A stretch of 52,113 bases of DNA from Nitrospira sp. Its GTDB lineage: Bacteria > Nitrospirota > Nitrospiria > Nitrospirales > Nitrospiraceae. The stretch covers positions 8,019 to 60,131 of the forward strand of contig SPAX01000021.1 in assembly GCA_005239475.1 (NCBI GenBank), read 5' to 3'. The translations under genes and the position numbers were made by a program. Below the pieces are notes generated by a model, which saw only the letters and a list, made by a program, of their open reading frames with translations, did not search any database and was not told where the DNA came from. This document shows, piece by piece, positions 15,816-24,860 of this stretch (positions are counted from its first letter, which is position 1; every line of letters begins with the position of its first letter).

Positions 15816-15845
15816 AAGTTAGCACAGGCCTTGAGAAAGTGTCAA
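15816..15845 (-). promoter_or_regulatory. Candidate sigma-70 promoter of the rpsF operon
   Basis: Read on the minus strand: TTGACA (15845-15840), an 18-base spacer, then TAACTT (15821-15816). Predicted transcription start near 15808 gives a leader of about 75 bases containing CGCTGG-ctgaat-CCAGCG and the hairpin at 15755-15775. Confidence 0.5.
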
Positions 15846-15875
15846 TAAACAGCCGCCGATGGGCGCTCGCCTCAC

Positions 15876-16232
15876 CTAGTTCTTTCGCTTGAACATTCGT
15901 GACGGTGCATTTGCTGGAGGCGAAGGACGGGGGCCTGATCCGCTGGGACTAGAAAACGATCTGCCGGAGGAATAGCCAGAATAGGGATAGGGGTAACCTG
16001 ATCGATATCCAGGCCCATACCCATAGAATCCCGGATAGTAGCCAAAGGGGCGCCACCAGAACCCGGGACTAGAGTAGAAGGGGCTGGCCGGGTCATATAC
16101 GTCCGCATACCCGTTCTCCGGAGCCTGACTGAGCATGGCCATCCGTTGCGTCTGATGCAGCGACTCTGCGCAAGCCGTGAGGCTTAACAGCAACACTCCA
16201 CCGATGATAGTCCTCATCCATCGAGTCAACAT
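15876..16232 (-). CDS. Small Tyr/Gly/Pro-rich lipoprotein
   Basis: 118 residues. An N-terminal signal sequence ends in the lipobox LTAC at about residues 18-21. The middle is low-complexity and aromatic (FWWRPFGYYPGFYGYGPGYRSGYPYPYSGYSSG), followed by a Ser/Pro-rich tail. It is probably lipid-anchored in the envelope. It lies 11 bases after a beta-barrel-like gene and may be co-expressed. I do not know the family; such Gly/Tyr-rich tails are common in cell-surface or outer-membrane-associated lipoproteins. Confidence 0.75.
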   Translation of the reverse strand: MLTRWMRTIIGGVLLLSLTACAESLHQTQRMAMLSQAPENGYADVYDPASPFYSSPGFWWRPFGYYPGFYGYGPGYRSGYPYPYSGYSSGRSFSSPSGSGPRPSPPANAPSRMFKRKN

Positions 16233-16243
16233 GGCACCCTCCC

Positions 16244-16885
16244 TCAGAAATGGTAGGAGACGCCGACAAATAATTGGTGCGCCCTGTACGTACTGTCAAA
16301 CCCACCGAACGAACCGAAGGCATCATCAAAGCCAAACTTCGCATCCGTATATTTGTATTCCGTGAACAGCGCCACTTTAGGTGTCACGAATGCGCGAATC
16401 CCTGTGAGAAAATTGAAACCGATCGAGACCTGAGTGTCCGGTTGCGTCTCTACCGAACGACTCAGGCGCGCAATCAAAATGGCAGGCCCAACGCCGAGAT
16501 AGGGCTGAAAGGTCACGCCGGGGTACCGCAACAGAATATTCGCGCCGACATTCGTCACCGCCAGATGAATGCCGGGGCTATTGTCGAGGTTCTTCATGTG
16601 CGGCGTACTGTGGAAAACATCCAACTCGAACCCTAACGAACCGTGAAAGGGATACACCCCGACCTTTCCGCCATAGGCAAGACTGTTCTTCATGTCGAAG
16701 TCTTGCAGTTCTATACCACTGAATGGACCTGTGGTTGTGACATTGCGCAAGGAGTCAGCAAAGCTGTACCCGGCTTGACCCGCCACGTACCATTCCGCCT
16801 GTGCCGGAATCGCAATCAAGGCCACGGCTGTAAGAAGGAAGAGACTGAGGAAGAACTGCCGTCGAACGCGCCACGAGTGCATCAT
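16244..16885 (-). CDS. Outer-membrane beta-barrel protein (OmpA/OmpW-like fold)
   Basis: 213 residues from the ATG at 16885, with a signal peptide ending IPAQA then EWYVAGQAGYSF. Alternating hydrophobic strands follow (SLGFELDVFHS, NILLRYPGVTFQPYLGVGPAILIA, KVALFTEYKYTDAKFG), and the chain ends in phenylalanine (FVGVSYHF), the usual outer-membrane insertion signal. It is probably an eight-stranded barrel; what it transports or binds is not visible. The track starts at ATG 16897; ATG 16885 has GGAG at good spacing. Confidence 0.8.
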   Translation of the reverse strand: MMHSWRVRRQFFLSLFLLTAVALIAIPAQAEWYVAGQAGYSFADSLRNVTTTGPFSGIELQDFDMKNSLAYGGKVGVYPFHGSLGFELDVFHSTPHMKNLDNSPGIHLAVTNVGANILLRYPGVTFQPYLGVGPAILIARLSRSVETQPDTQVSIGFNFLTGIRAFVTPKVALFTEYKYTDAKFGFDDAFGSFGGFDSTYRAHQLFVGVSYHF

Positions 16886-16993
16886 GGTGTGCTCCATGAG
16901 CGGAACTTGTTTTCATTCTACTAAGAATACTTTTGGAAATGTGAAGGAGAAAAAGAAAATAATCGCTTGGATGAAGAGGGGATAGTGCAGTTG

Positions 16994-17099
16994 AAGGAGC
17001 ATCACGTCTGTGCGCGCCGCCGAGCCGGTGAGGCGGCCGGGTCCCCGTTGAGGATTTTGATGAGCTGAGAACGAAGTGAGCCGCCTATTTCAGCAGCCG
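16994..17099. repeat. Family A' element, about 106 bp, 3' of ychF
   Basis: Shares GTGCGCGCCGCCGAG, GTGAGGCGGC and GGGTCCCCGTTGA, plus the end TATTTCAGCA, with the minus-strand element at 30652-30759. The right end touches the ychF stop codon. Inside, GCCGCC and GGCGGC arms can pair. No coding frame is plausible. Confidence 0.65.
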
Positions 17100-17100
17100 A

Positions 17101-18192
17101 TTACACGTTGAAGCGGAAGTAGACGATATCCGCTTCCTTGATCACGTAATCCTTGCCTTCGAGCCGAAACAGTCCCTTCTCCTTCACCTTCGCCTCCGAC
17201 CCGCAGGACATCAGATCGTCATAGTGATAGACCTCGGCGCGGATGAAACCACGCTCCATGTCGGAGTGGATCTTGCCCGCCGCTTGCGGCGCCTTCATGC
17301 CTTTGGGAATCGGCCAGGCCCGGGATTCGATTTCGCCGGCGGTGAAGAAGGTAATGATGTTCAGCAGCGTGTAGGCTTCACGGGTCAGCCGTACAAGACC
17401 CGATTCTGTCAGACCCATCTCTTTCAGGAAGTCGTTTCGTTCGGATTCTGGCAAGGTGGAGAGTTCGGCTTCGAGTTGCCCGCAAATCGTGACGACCCGC
17501 GCGCCACGCGTGTCGGCGAACTCACGAACCATCTTCACCATTGCCTCGTCGGCGCTGACCTGCTCCGACACATTCGCCACGAAGAGCACCGGCTTCGCTG
17601 CCAGCAATTGACATTCATCGAGCACCACACGCTCTTCGGGGGTATAGGTCAGATTGCCCAGCCATTCCCCCTTGTCGAGCAATCCGATCAGTTTGTCTAT
17701 GAACGCCAGCTCAAACGCGGCCTTCTTATCGCCTGCTCGAACTTTCTTTTCTGTCTTTTGCTTCCGCCGATCGAGCGTGTCGAGGTCGGCCAACAGCAAT
17801 TCGGTTTCGATGACGCCGATGTCACGGAGTGGGTTCACCCCTCCGCTGACGTGCACGACATCCGTTCCTTGGAAGCAGCGGACGACATGGAGGAGCGCAT
17901 CGACTTCGCGAATGTGCCCAAGGAACTGATTGCCGAGGCCTTCTCCCTTGCTCGCCCCTTCGACCAAGCCGGCAATGTCGCGGACCTCCAGCGTGCTAAA
18001 GGTCGTCTTCTTCGACTTAAAGAGATCGGTGAGGACTCCGAGTCGCGGGTCCGGCACCAGGGCGATGCCTGTATTGGGATCGACGGTCGCGAAAGGATAG
18101 TTGGCCGCCAACGCGCCGCTACCCGTGAGCGCGTTGAAGACGGTGGTCTTCCCCACGTTCGGGAGTCCGATCATGCCGCAACAGAGTCCCAT
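17101..18192 (-). CDS. ychF: YchF-type ATPase of the Obg/TRAFAC class
   Basis: 363 residues, normal for YchF/OLA1. P-loop GLPNVGKTT (residues 9-17); the usual NKxD guanine motif is replaced by NVSE in LFVANVSEQ, which in this family goes with ATP rather than GTP binding. A coiled-coil insertion is followed by a C-terminal TGS domain (RAEVYHYDDL to VIKEADIVYFRFNV). YchF associates with ribosomes and stress responses. The ATG at 18192 lies in the second unit of a perfect 31-bp tandem duplication and has no good ribosome binding site of its own. It follows pth in a well-known cluster. Confidence 0.95.
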   Translation of the reverse strand: MGLCCGMIGLPNVGKTTVFNALTGSGALAANYPFATVDPNTGIALVPDPRLGVLTDLFKSKKTTFSTLEVRDIAGLVEGASKGEGLGNQFLGHIREVDALLHVVRCFQGTDVVHVSGGVNPLRDIGVIETELLLADLDTLDRRKQKTEKKVRAGDKKAAFELAFIDKLIGLLDKGEWLGNLTYTPEERVVLDECQLLAAKPVLFVANVSEQVSADEAMVKMVREFADTRGARVVTICGQLEAELSTLPESERNDFLKEMGLTESGLVRLTREAYTLLNIITFFTAGEIESRAWPIPKGMKAPQAAGKIHSDMERGFIRAEVYHYDDLMSCGSEAKVKEKGLFRLEGKDYVIKEADIVYFRFNV

Positions 18193-18223
18193 GGAGTCCG
18201 ATCATGCCGCAACAGAGTCCCAT
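18162..18223. repeat. Perfect 31-bp tandem duplication over the ychF start
   Basis: The same 31 bases occupy 18162-18192 and 18193-18223 without a mismatch. On the minus strand each copy ends in ATGGGACTC..., so there are two identical starts 31 bases apart and therefore in different frames. The purine-rich ribosome binding site (GAGGGGGAAGAGAGA) sits before the upstream, out-of-frame ATG, which would give only a peptide of about 34 residues. Confidence 0.9.
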
Positions 18224-18248
18224 TCTCTCTTCCCCCTCAACCCATCAA

Positions 18249-18347
18249 GGAGGGGAAGCCAGGTTGACCGAGGATACGCGCGTCCAACGAGGGCCTTCCG
18301 AGGCCGCGCGTTGCGCGATCAGCAGGTCAGCCTGGCTCCTCCTCTCC
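18249..18347. repeat. Family B hairpin element at the 3' end of pth
   Basis: The core CGCGCGTCCAACGAGGG ... CCGCGCGTTGCGCGA matches the element at 2129-2219. The outer arms (GGAGGGGAAGCCAGGTTGACC and GGTCAGCCTGGCTCCTCC) differ in sequence from that copy but are again complementary to each other. The right arm extends into the last codons of pth and supplies its stop. Confidence 0.7.
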
Positions 18348-18917
18348 TCTTACTTCCTCACGCACATTAAACTGATTCATCGCCACGGCTATCCCCCGGT
18401 GAATCAGACATTCCAACGCATCGACGGCGCCATCGAGACAGGGAGTCAATACCTCGATCTCTGCTCTCGTGAACGCCTGCAACACATAGTCCGCCGAATC
18501 CTGACGTGGTGCCGGTCGGCCGATTCCGATCTTAACTCGCACAAACTGGGGAGTCCCGATCGTGTCAATGACCGACTTGATCCCGTTATGTCCCCCATGT
18601 CCGCCGGCTTGTTTGATCCGAAGACGCCCCAGATCAAGATCAAGATCGTCGTGAACGAGAATCAGATCGCTGGCGGTCAGCGAAAACTCACGCAGGAGGC
18701 CTTTGAGTGGAGGACCCGTGATGTTCATCCAGTCAAGGGTGCCGGCGAGTTCGAGGAGTTCTGACCCAAGTCGTCCCGATCCGCGATGAGCCATGCCGCG
18801 CTTGGCGAGACGGATGGACCACCGAGCCGCGGCCCGCTCGATGACCCACATACCGACGTTGTGGCGGGTTTGGGCATAGGCAGCGCCCGGGTTGCCCAGC
18901 CCAACAATGAGGCGCAA
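18327..18917 (-). CDS. pth: Peptidyl-tRNA hydrolase
   Basis: Recycles tRNA from peptidyl-tRNA released by stalled ribosomes. 196 residues starting MRLIVGLGNPGAAYAQTRHNVG with the catalytic asparagine and histidine (N9, H19), VHDDLDL with the aspartate, and GGHNGIKS. The last residues, EEVRGEEEPG, are Glu-rich and overlap the family B element, so the C-terminus may have been changed by that element. It starts two bases after the rplY stop. Confidence 0.95.
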   Translation of the reverse strand: MRLIVGLGNPGAAYAQTRHNVGMWVIERAAARWSIRLAKRGMAHRGSGRLGSELLELAGTLDWMNITGPPLKGLLREFSLTASDLILVHDDLDLDLGRLRIKQAGGHGGHNGIKSVIDTIGTPQFVRVKIGIGRPAPRQDSADYVLQAFTRAEIEVLTPCLDGAVDALECLIHRGIAVAMNQFNVREEVRGEEEPG

Positions 18918-18919
18918 CG

Positions 18920-19699
18920 TTACTTCTTCTTTTCGGTTTCTTTCTTCTCAGCTTTTGGCGCTGCAGCGACTTTCTTCTCGCCGCCCTTCGCATCAGCCGC
19001 CGGCGCACCGGCTTTCGCCGCTTCGCCACCCTCAGCGGCTTCACCCGCCACTTTGCCTTTTGCGACCACCTCAGGTTCTTTCGCGCCCTCCGGTGCAGCT
19101 GCGCCGGTCGCGAGGAGCGATTCGAGCTTGGCTTCCGTCATCGGCGCTGCCACACTCACGACCATCTGTTCAGGATCGTCGAGATAACGAACCCCTTCGC
19201 GAGCAGCCACGTCTTTCAGATGAAGACCTTGCGCAATGGCGAGCCCCGAGGCATCGACTTCGATGAAGTCTGGCAAAACACCTGGAAGACACTCAATATG
19301 CAACTCGCGCATATTGTGGTGGAGAATGCCACCTTCTTTGACGCCGGCTGGTATCCCGCCGGTCAAATGCAGGGGAACCTTCACGCGAATCGGCTTGTTC
19401 ATCGAGATTTCAAACAGATCCGCATGCAATACATTCCCTTCGACCGGATCGACCTGGAAGTCGCGCAACAGTGCGGTCCGGTTCGGTTTCGACTTCGCAC
19501 CAGTGAGTGTGAGCGACACGAGCGCAGCCCCCCCCGCCTGTGCCTTCAAAATCTTGACCAGGCTATCGGGTTCAATCGTCAAGAGCAGGCATTCGCCCTG
19601 CCCATACAACACACCCGGGACCTTGCCTTCCCGCCGAAGTTGGCGCGCCGCACCCTTTCCCGTTTTCTCTCTCACTGTGACTGCTAGATCAAACTTCAT
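18920..19699 (-). CDS. rplY: 50S ribosomal protein bL25, long (CTC-type) form
   Basis: 259 residues. The N-terminal 5S-rRNA-binding domain (EKTGKGAARQLRREGKVPGVLYG) and the TL5/CTC beta domain (IRVKVPLHLTGGIPAGVKEGGILHHN, PDFIEVD) are followed by an unusually long Ala/Glu/Lys-rich tail of about 60 residues ending KAEKKETEKKK, probably disordered. It sits between prs and pth in the order ispE-prs-rplY-pth-ychF found in many bacteria. Confidence 0.95.
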   Translation of the reverse strand: MKFDLAVTVREKTGKGAARQLRREGKVPGVLYGQGECLLLTIEPDSLVKILKAQAGGAALVSLTLTGAKSKPNRTALLRDFQVDPVEGNVLHADLFEISMNKPIRVKVPLHLTGGIPAGVKEGGILHHNMRELHIECLPGVLPDFIEVDASGLAIAQGLHLKDVAAREGVRYLDDPEQMVVSVAAPMTEAKLESLLATGAAAPEGAKEPEVVAKGKVAGEAAEGGEAAKAGAPAADAKGGEKKVAAAPKAEKKETEKKK

Positions 19700-19750
19700 A
19701 TAAAGGCCTCCGTCCTCTTCTCGCGTGTCTCTAGATGCCTCGATCTCGAG

Positions 19751-20692
19751 TTAGGCAAACAATGAACTCACCGACTCATCTTCATGGATACGCCGAATCG
19801 CCTCACCTAACAGTGGCGCGACCGATAATTGATGTAGCTTGGGGCAGGTCTGTTCTTTGCCCCGCAACGGAATCGAATTGGTCACGATCACCTGCTTCAG
19901 GCAAGATTGCTGGATCCGCTCCAACGCCGGCCCGGTGAGCACCGCGTGGGTACACGCGGTCCACACTTCCCGGGCCCCGCGATCCATACAGGCCTGCGCC
20001 CCCTTCACAATGGTGCCGGCCGTGTCGATCATGTCATCCAGTAAGAGCGCGCTCTTACCCGTGACATCACCGATGATATTCATGATCTGCGTCTGGTTGG
20101 GCCCTTCACGCCGCTTGTCGATAATCGCCAAGTTGGCTTGGAGCCGCTTCGCAAACGCGCGGGCCCGCTCTACGCCACCAGCGTCTGGGGAGACGACCAC
20201 CAGATCACTCACCTTTTGCTTGGTAATGTAATCCAACAGTACCGGTAGCGCATAGAGATGGTCCACCGGTATATTGAAGAATCCCTGGATCTGCCCCGCG
20301 TGGAGATCCATCGTGAGAACGCGGTCAGTGCCGGCGGTGGTGATAAGGTCGGCCACGAGTTTCGCTGAAATCGGCACACGCGGCTGATCCTTACGATCCT
20401 GACGGGCATAGCCGAAATACGGGATGACCGCGGTGATGCGATTCGCGGAGGACCGCTTCAGCGCATCAATAATAATCAGTAACTCCATAAGGGAGTCGTT
20501 GACAGGCTGGCAACTCGACTGCACGACGAACACGTCGGCGCCACGAACGTTTTCCTCAATCCTGACACGAATTTCGCCGTCACTAAATGACGACACCGTG
20601 GCCTCGCCGAGCTTGGTCCCGAGATAGGCACAAATCTCATGGGCCAGGTCCAGATTCGCGTTGCCAGAGAATATCTTTAGCTCTCTGCTCAT
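19751..20692 (-). CDS. prs: Ribose-phosphate pyrophosphokinase
   Basis: Makes PRPP from ribose 5-phosphate and ATP for nucleotide, histidine and tryptophan synthesis. 313 residues with [26 protein letters not shown], the [16 protein letters not shown] segment and the PRPP-binding loop [16 protein letters not shown]. Length and motifs are those of class I enzymes. About 190 bases lie between ispE and prs; I looked there for the tRNA-Gln sometimes found at this place and saw none. Confidence 0.97.
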   Translation of the reverse strand: MSRELKIFSGNANLDLAHEICAYLGTKLGEATVSSFSDGEIRVRIEENVRGADVFVVQSSCQPVNDSLMELLIIIDALKRSSANRITAVIPYFGYARQDRKDQPRVPISAKLVADLITTAGTDRVLTMDLHAGQIQGFFNIPVDHLYALPVLLDYITKQKVSDLVVVSPDAGGVERARAFAKRLQANLAIIDKRREGPNQTQIMNIIGDVTGKSALLLDDMIDTAGTIVKGAQACMDRGAREVWTACTHAVLTGPALERIQQSCLKQVIVTNSIPLRGKEQTCPKLHQLSVAPLLGEAIRRIHEDESVSSLFA

Positions 20693-20879
20693 CGATTCCT
20701 CAGATGGTCCTTGGGTACGACTGCGGAACGTTCTGATTTCGTATATGGTCGTCTCGACGGCGGGCGTCGGTGGGCGTCATCACGACCCGCCTACCTCGTT
20801 CGCTACGCGCTGTTGAGGAAGCCAACTAAGGGGCCAAACTGTAACGGAATACACGGGGAGTTGTCAACCGAGCCACGGC

Positions 20880-21821
20880 TTATCGTGCTACTTCGTATCG
20901 CCAGCGGAGCGGGCCTGAACAGATAGGAACGACAAATACGTTCATCAAATTTTCACTCACGAACTGGGCTTGGGCCAGGCGCGCGCGCGCCTCGTCCGCG
21001 AACACTCCAAACACCGTCGCCCCGCTTCCGGACAGCAGCGCGATCTCGGCTCCTTGAGCCTGCAACTTCCCTTTAATTTCCCGAAGTGTCCCATGTGCGG
21101 CGAAGACTGGTGCCTCGAAATCGTTCTCTGCCGCGGCAATCACTTGAGCCCAGCTCACCCGCGATTGCCGGTCGAGTTCTCGCTGGACCTGCGACAGCGG
21201 CGTCACAGCGGTCCTCCTGGCAGCCAATTCTTGATACGCCCACTTGGTATTGACCTCAAATCCAGGGTTGACGAGCACGACCCATCGCGCCCTTTCAATG
21301 ACGACCGGCCGAACTATTTCTCCTCGTCCCGCCACGAAAGCTGAGGGAGCAAAGAAAAAAAATGGCACATCGCTTCCTAATAATTGCCCGACATCGGCCA
21401 TCTGCGCCGGAGACCACTCCAACCGTAATAAATGGTTCAACCCTATGATGGTAGCTGCGGCATCGCTGCTCCCGCCACCGAGGCCCGCTCCCATCGGAAT
21501 GCGTTTACGTAACTCAATGTCGAGCCCTATGGCATGCTGGGCTCGCTCCAACACCGCGGCGGCTGCGCGATAGACGAGGTTGCTCTGATCTGCGGCCAGC
21601 TGCGTCGCATCACACCTCAGCTGAATGCCCTGTCGGCCCTGACGCAGCCTGATCTGCACCTCGTCTTCTAGGGCAACCGTCTGCATCATCGACCAGAGAT
21701 TGTGAAACCCGTCGGAGCGGCGATCGAGGATACGCAGGATCACGTTGATTTTGGCAGGAGCAAATACGGTGATCTCGGAAGGACTCGGCTGCGGATTAAT
21801 CACGGGCTCCCTTGATGGCAT
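20880..21821 (-). CDS. ispE: 4-diphosphocytidyl-2-C-methyl-D-erythritol kinase
   Basis: ATP-dependent kinase of the MEP pathway to isoprenoids. 313 residues of the GHMP kinase fold with FAPAKINVILRILDRRSDGFHN, the ATP loop PMGAGLGGGSSDAAA, and LSGSGATVFGVF near the end. The ATG at 21821 makes it overlap the end of pilR by 26 bases; a GTG at 21803 would shorten the protein by six residues. The overlap joins an isoprenoid gene to a pilus regulator, probably an accident of packing. Confidence 0.94.
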   Translation of the reverse strand: MPSREPVINPQPSPSEITVFAPAKINVILRILDRRSDGFHNLWSMMQTVALEDEVQIRLRQGRQGIQLRCDATQLAADQSNLVYRAAAAVLERAQHAIGLDIELRKRIPMGAGLGGGSSDAAATIIGLNHLLRLEWSPAQMADVGQLLGSDVPFFFFAPSAFVAGRGEIVRPVVIERARWVVLVNPGFEVNTKWAYQELAARRTAVTPLSQVQRELDRQSRVSWAQVIAAAENDFEAPVFAAHGTLREIKGKLQAQGAEIALLSGSGATVFGVFADEARARLAQAQFVSENLMNVFVVPICSGPLRWRYEVAR

Positions 21822-23178
21822 ACTTCTCTAGTCGATAGCGAAAGGATCGCGTGTTGAGCCTGAGAAGCCGTGCGGCTTTTTTCTTCACCCACATGGCCCG
21901 TTCGAGTGCCTTCAAAAGCAGGTCTTTTTCAATGCCGTTGATAAGCCCTTCCAAATCCAACCCGTCTTCAGGTAAATCGGCGGGCACCCCCTGCTGCTGA
22001 GGGGCCACGACGCGATGAAGCCAGCCACGAATATCCGCATCCGAGACCGGCGCGCCGACGGAAAAGGTGACAACGCGCTCAATCAAGTTTTCAAGCTCGC
22101 GCACGTTGCCGCGCCACTCATGGCCCAACAGCACATGCATCGCCTCCGATGTCAATATGGGAGCCGGCTTGCCGCTTTCCTGTGAAAACTTCTCGAGGAA
22201 ATGTTTCGCGAGAAGCGGGATATCTCCCGTTCGAAGCCGCAACGGTGGGAGCCGAATCGGGATCACGTCTAAGCGGTAGTACAAATCTTCGCGAAATGAG
22301 CCGTCGGCCACAGCTTTTTCAAGGTCCTTATTGGTCGCGGCCACAACGCGCACATCGACCTTTACATCCTGATTGCCGCCCACACGCCTGAACTCTCGTT
22401 CCTGAATGACGCGCAGCAGTTTGACCTGAATTGTTGGGGTCGTATCGCCAATTTCATCCAAAAAGATCGTGCCGCCGTTGGCAACCTCGAACAACCCCGC
22501 CTTATTGGCCATTGCGCCGGTAAAGGACCCCTTCATGTGCCCGAAGAGTTCGCTTTCGAGCAACGTCTCCGGCACTGCACTGCAATTCACCGCCACAAAG
22601 GGCATCGGACTCCGGGCACTGTTATAGTGAATCGCGCGCGCCACCAACTCTTTTCCCGTTCCGCTTTCCCCACAAATCAGCACATTGCTCTTGGCGTCCG
22701 CGACTTTGCGCACCACGTCGAACACCTTCTGCATGCTCTCACTCTGGCCGACGATCTGCGCAAACGACGACTGGCTCGCCATTTCGCGCTTCAATAGAAT
22801 ATTTTCCGTCGAAAGACGCCGTTTCTCCAGGGCGTTGCGGATGATCAACTGCACTTCATCGACCTGGAACGGCTTGGTCAGGTAGTCGTACGCGCCCTGT
22901 TTCATCGCATCGACCGCCGAGTCTGCGGTCGCAAATGCCGTAATGACGAGGACCACGGTTTCAGGAGAAGAAGACTTCACCGCCTTCAGGACCGCCATGC
23001 CATCGGCTTTCGGCATGCGGAGGTCGGTGATGACGAGATCGAAGATTTCCTTACTTATATGACCGATGGCCTCTTCGCCATCCGACGCTTCGGTCACAGC
23101 ATAGCCCGAGCGTTTGAGCATGATGCTCAGAACTTCGCGCAGCCCCCTTTCATCATCGACAACTAGGATCTTTTCCAC
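21796..23178 (-). CDS. pilR: Sigma-54-dependent response regulator, probable PilR
   Basis: 460 residues in NtrC order: receiver domain with phosphorylation site D52 (VITDLRMPK), AAA+ domain with Walker A GESGTGKE and Walker B GGTIFLDEIGD, and a C-terminal Fis-type helix-turn-helix (KKKAARLLRLNTRSFRYRLEKY). The sigma-54-contact loop reads GSFTGA instead of the usual GAFTGA. It overlaps its kinase gene by 16 bases, and with pilC next door the PilS/PilR role (control of pilin transcription) is the best reading; a general NtrC-like regulator is the alternative. Confidence 0.85.
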   Translation of the reverse strand: MEKILVVDDERGLREVLSIMLKRSGYAVTEASDGEEAIGHISKEIFDLVITDLRMPKADGMAVLKAVKSSSPETVVLVITAFATADSAVDAMKQGAYDYLTKPFQVDEVQLIIRNALEKRRLSTENILLKREMASQSSFAQIVGQSESMQKVFDVVRKVADAKSNVLICGESGTGKELVARAIHYNSARSPMPFVAVNCSAVPETLLESELFGHMKGSFTGAMANKAGLFEVANGGTIFLDEIGDTTPTIQVKLLRVIQEREFRRVGGNQDVKVDVRVVAATNKDLEKAVADGSFREDLYYRLDVIPIRLPPLRLRTGDIPLLAKHFLEKFSQESGKPAPILTSEAMHVLLGHEWRGNVRELENLIERVVTFSVGAPVSDADIRGWLHRVVAPQQQGVPADLPEDGLDLEGLINGIEKDLLLKALERAMWVKKKAARLLRLNTRSFRYRLEKYAIKGARD

Positions 23179-24860
23179 GGCGTTCGCCCCTCATGCCACA
23201 ACCGCACCCCGGCATCTCCGGAACGCGGCATACATACGACAAACCGTGAGCCTTGCCGCTCCTGACTTTCGACCTTGATCCAACCCCCGTGCAGATCGAC
23301 GATGCGATGCACGGCTGCGAGACCCAGCCCCGAGCCTTCCTTCTTCGTCGTGAAAAACGGAAGAAAGATTTTATCGAGGTTCTGTTTCGGAATCCCTTCC
23401 CCGGTGTCTTGAAACGCAATTTCGATGACGTCGCCTTTTCGGCTGCCGACATCGACGTGGCGGCAGCTCGTCGAAATCGTCAACTGCCCTCCTTCCGGCA
23501 TCGCTTCAAACGCGTTCGTCGCCATGTTCCAGAAGACTTGCCGGAACTGATCTTGATCGACCAGGGCCGCGAGCGTTCCGGTCGCCAGGGACGTAACAAT
23601 TCTGATACTAGAACGTGTTCGCGCTTCATGTTGAACGAGATCGAGCGTCTCAGCAAGTACTTTGTTGAGGTCGTGCTCTGCGAGATTGAGCGCCGGCGGA
23701 CGTGCGTACTGAAGGAATTCAGTAATGATATTGTCGAGCCTGGTGGCCTCCCGAATCGCAATGTCCATTAACCGGCGATTGGTTTCGTCTTCCATGGCAT
23801 CTTTTCGAAGCATTTGCATCGCGCCAGCCAACGCGCCAAGCGGATTCCGAATCTCATGAGCCATCCCGGCAGACATCTCACCCAAACTCGCCAGCCAATC
23901 CTTGCGCCGCATCTCCTCTTCGAGATCCCGAATCTGTGTCAAATCTTTGAACACGCCAACCAAACCTGTCTGCCTCCCCTGCTCGTGCAATGGAGAGAGG
24001 GTCATGCCGAGAATCAGACGATTCCCGTCAGCACGCTTGCATTCCACTTCGAATCGCTGCATCGTCGACACGACGCCTTTGAGTTGCTCGTCTGATTCCT
24101 GGTTAGGGTGCCAGTTGAAGACTTCGCGCCAGGGATGCCCGGCCACATGAGCGATCGAATACCCGGTCGCTTCCTGTGCCGCCGGGTTGAACGAGGTGAT
24201 GCACCCCATGGCATCTGCCGTAAACACGCCGCTGCTGATGCTGTGTACGATATTCTCGTGAAAGGCTTGGAGGCGAGTCAGTCCCTGCTCCTTCTCGCGC
24301 AATGATTGATCCGCATGCTGAAGCTGTTCAGTCAAGGCTCCGCCCAGTATCCCAACGACAAGAAGGGCGAGGGCATAGACGCCGAATCTTTGAAATGTTT
24401 CAGGTGCAGTCAGCCGACTCGGCGGCATCCACCCCCACCCCTCAATCAGCCCATACAACTGAATGTTCGTTAAGACCCCAAACAAAATAATGCAAAAACA
24501 GGCGGTCAAAAGCCCCACTCGACGACGGGGAACGAGACTGGCGACCGCCACCGTCATGACATACAGCACCGCGAAGGGACTCTCGATCCCTCCTGTCCTA
24601 GTAACCAGCACTGTTTCAAGAAAGAAGTCGATTCCCACCTGAGCCCAAAAAAATATCGTGAGAGCTGACGGTGAGGTAAGCGCACGGAGGAGAATGGCGG
24701 AAGGGATCGTCAGGAGGCAGGTGACAATAATTAGGGTGTAGAACGTTTCCACCTGTCCGCCCTTCGCAACTTGGAAGGCGAGAGACAGACCGAGCATGAG
24801 GGCCACGAGGGCCATCCGAAGCCCCATGATCCAATATAATTTCGTGCGTAAATCATTCAT
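23163..24860 (-). CDS. pilS: Membrane histidine kinase with PAS domain, probable PilS
   Basis: 565 residues. About six hydrophobic segments (residues 10-175), a PAS domain (about 200-310), a HisKA dimerisation helix with the phospho-acceptor H335 in GMAHEIRNPLG, and an ATPase domain with DTGEG (485-489) and GSGLGLA (509-515). The polytopic N-terminus without a large periplasmic loop is typical of PilS, which reads pilin levels in the membrane. It pairs with pilR (16-base overlap) and lies beside pilC. The 200 bases before it contain only a doubtful ORF. Confidence 0.85.
   Translation of the reverse strand: MNDLRTKLYWIMGLRMALVALMLGLSLAFQVAKGGQVETFYTLIIVTCLLTIPSAILLRALTSPSALTIFFWAQVGIDFFLETVLVTRTGGIESPFAVLYVMTVAVASLVPRRRVGLLTACFCIILFGVLTNIQLYGLIEGWGWMPPSRLTAPETFQRFGVYALALLVVGILGGALTEQLQHADQSLREKEQGLTRLQAFHENIVHSISSGVFTADAMGCITSFNPAAQEATGYSIAHVAGHPWREVFNWHPNQESDEQLKGVVSTMQRFEVECKRADGNRLILGMTLSPLHEQGRQTGLVGVFKDLTQIRDLEEEMRRKDWLASLGEMSAGMAHEIRNPLGALAGAMQMLRKDAMEDETNRRLMDIAIREATRLDNIITEFLQYARPPALNLAEHDLNKVLAETLDLVQHEARTRSSIRIVTSLATGTLAALVDQDQFRQVFWNMATNAFEAMPEGGQLTISTSCRHVDVGSRKGDVIEIAFQDTGEGIPKQNLDKIFLPFFTTKKEGSGLGLAAVHRIVDLHGGWIKVESQERQGSRFVVCMPRSGDAGVRLWHEGRTPWKRS

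Noticed and set aside
20693-20879. Possible tRNA gene between ispE and prs
   Set aside because: A tRNA-Gln is sometimes found at this place in other bacteria, but I saw no T-loop or acceptor pairing on either strand.
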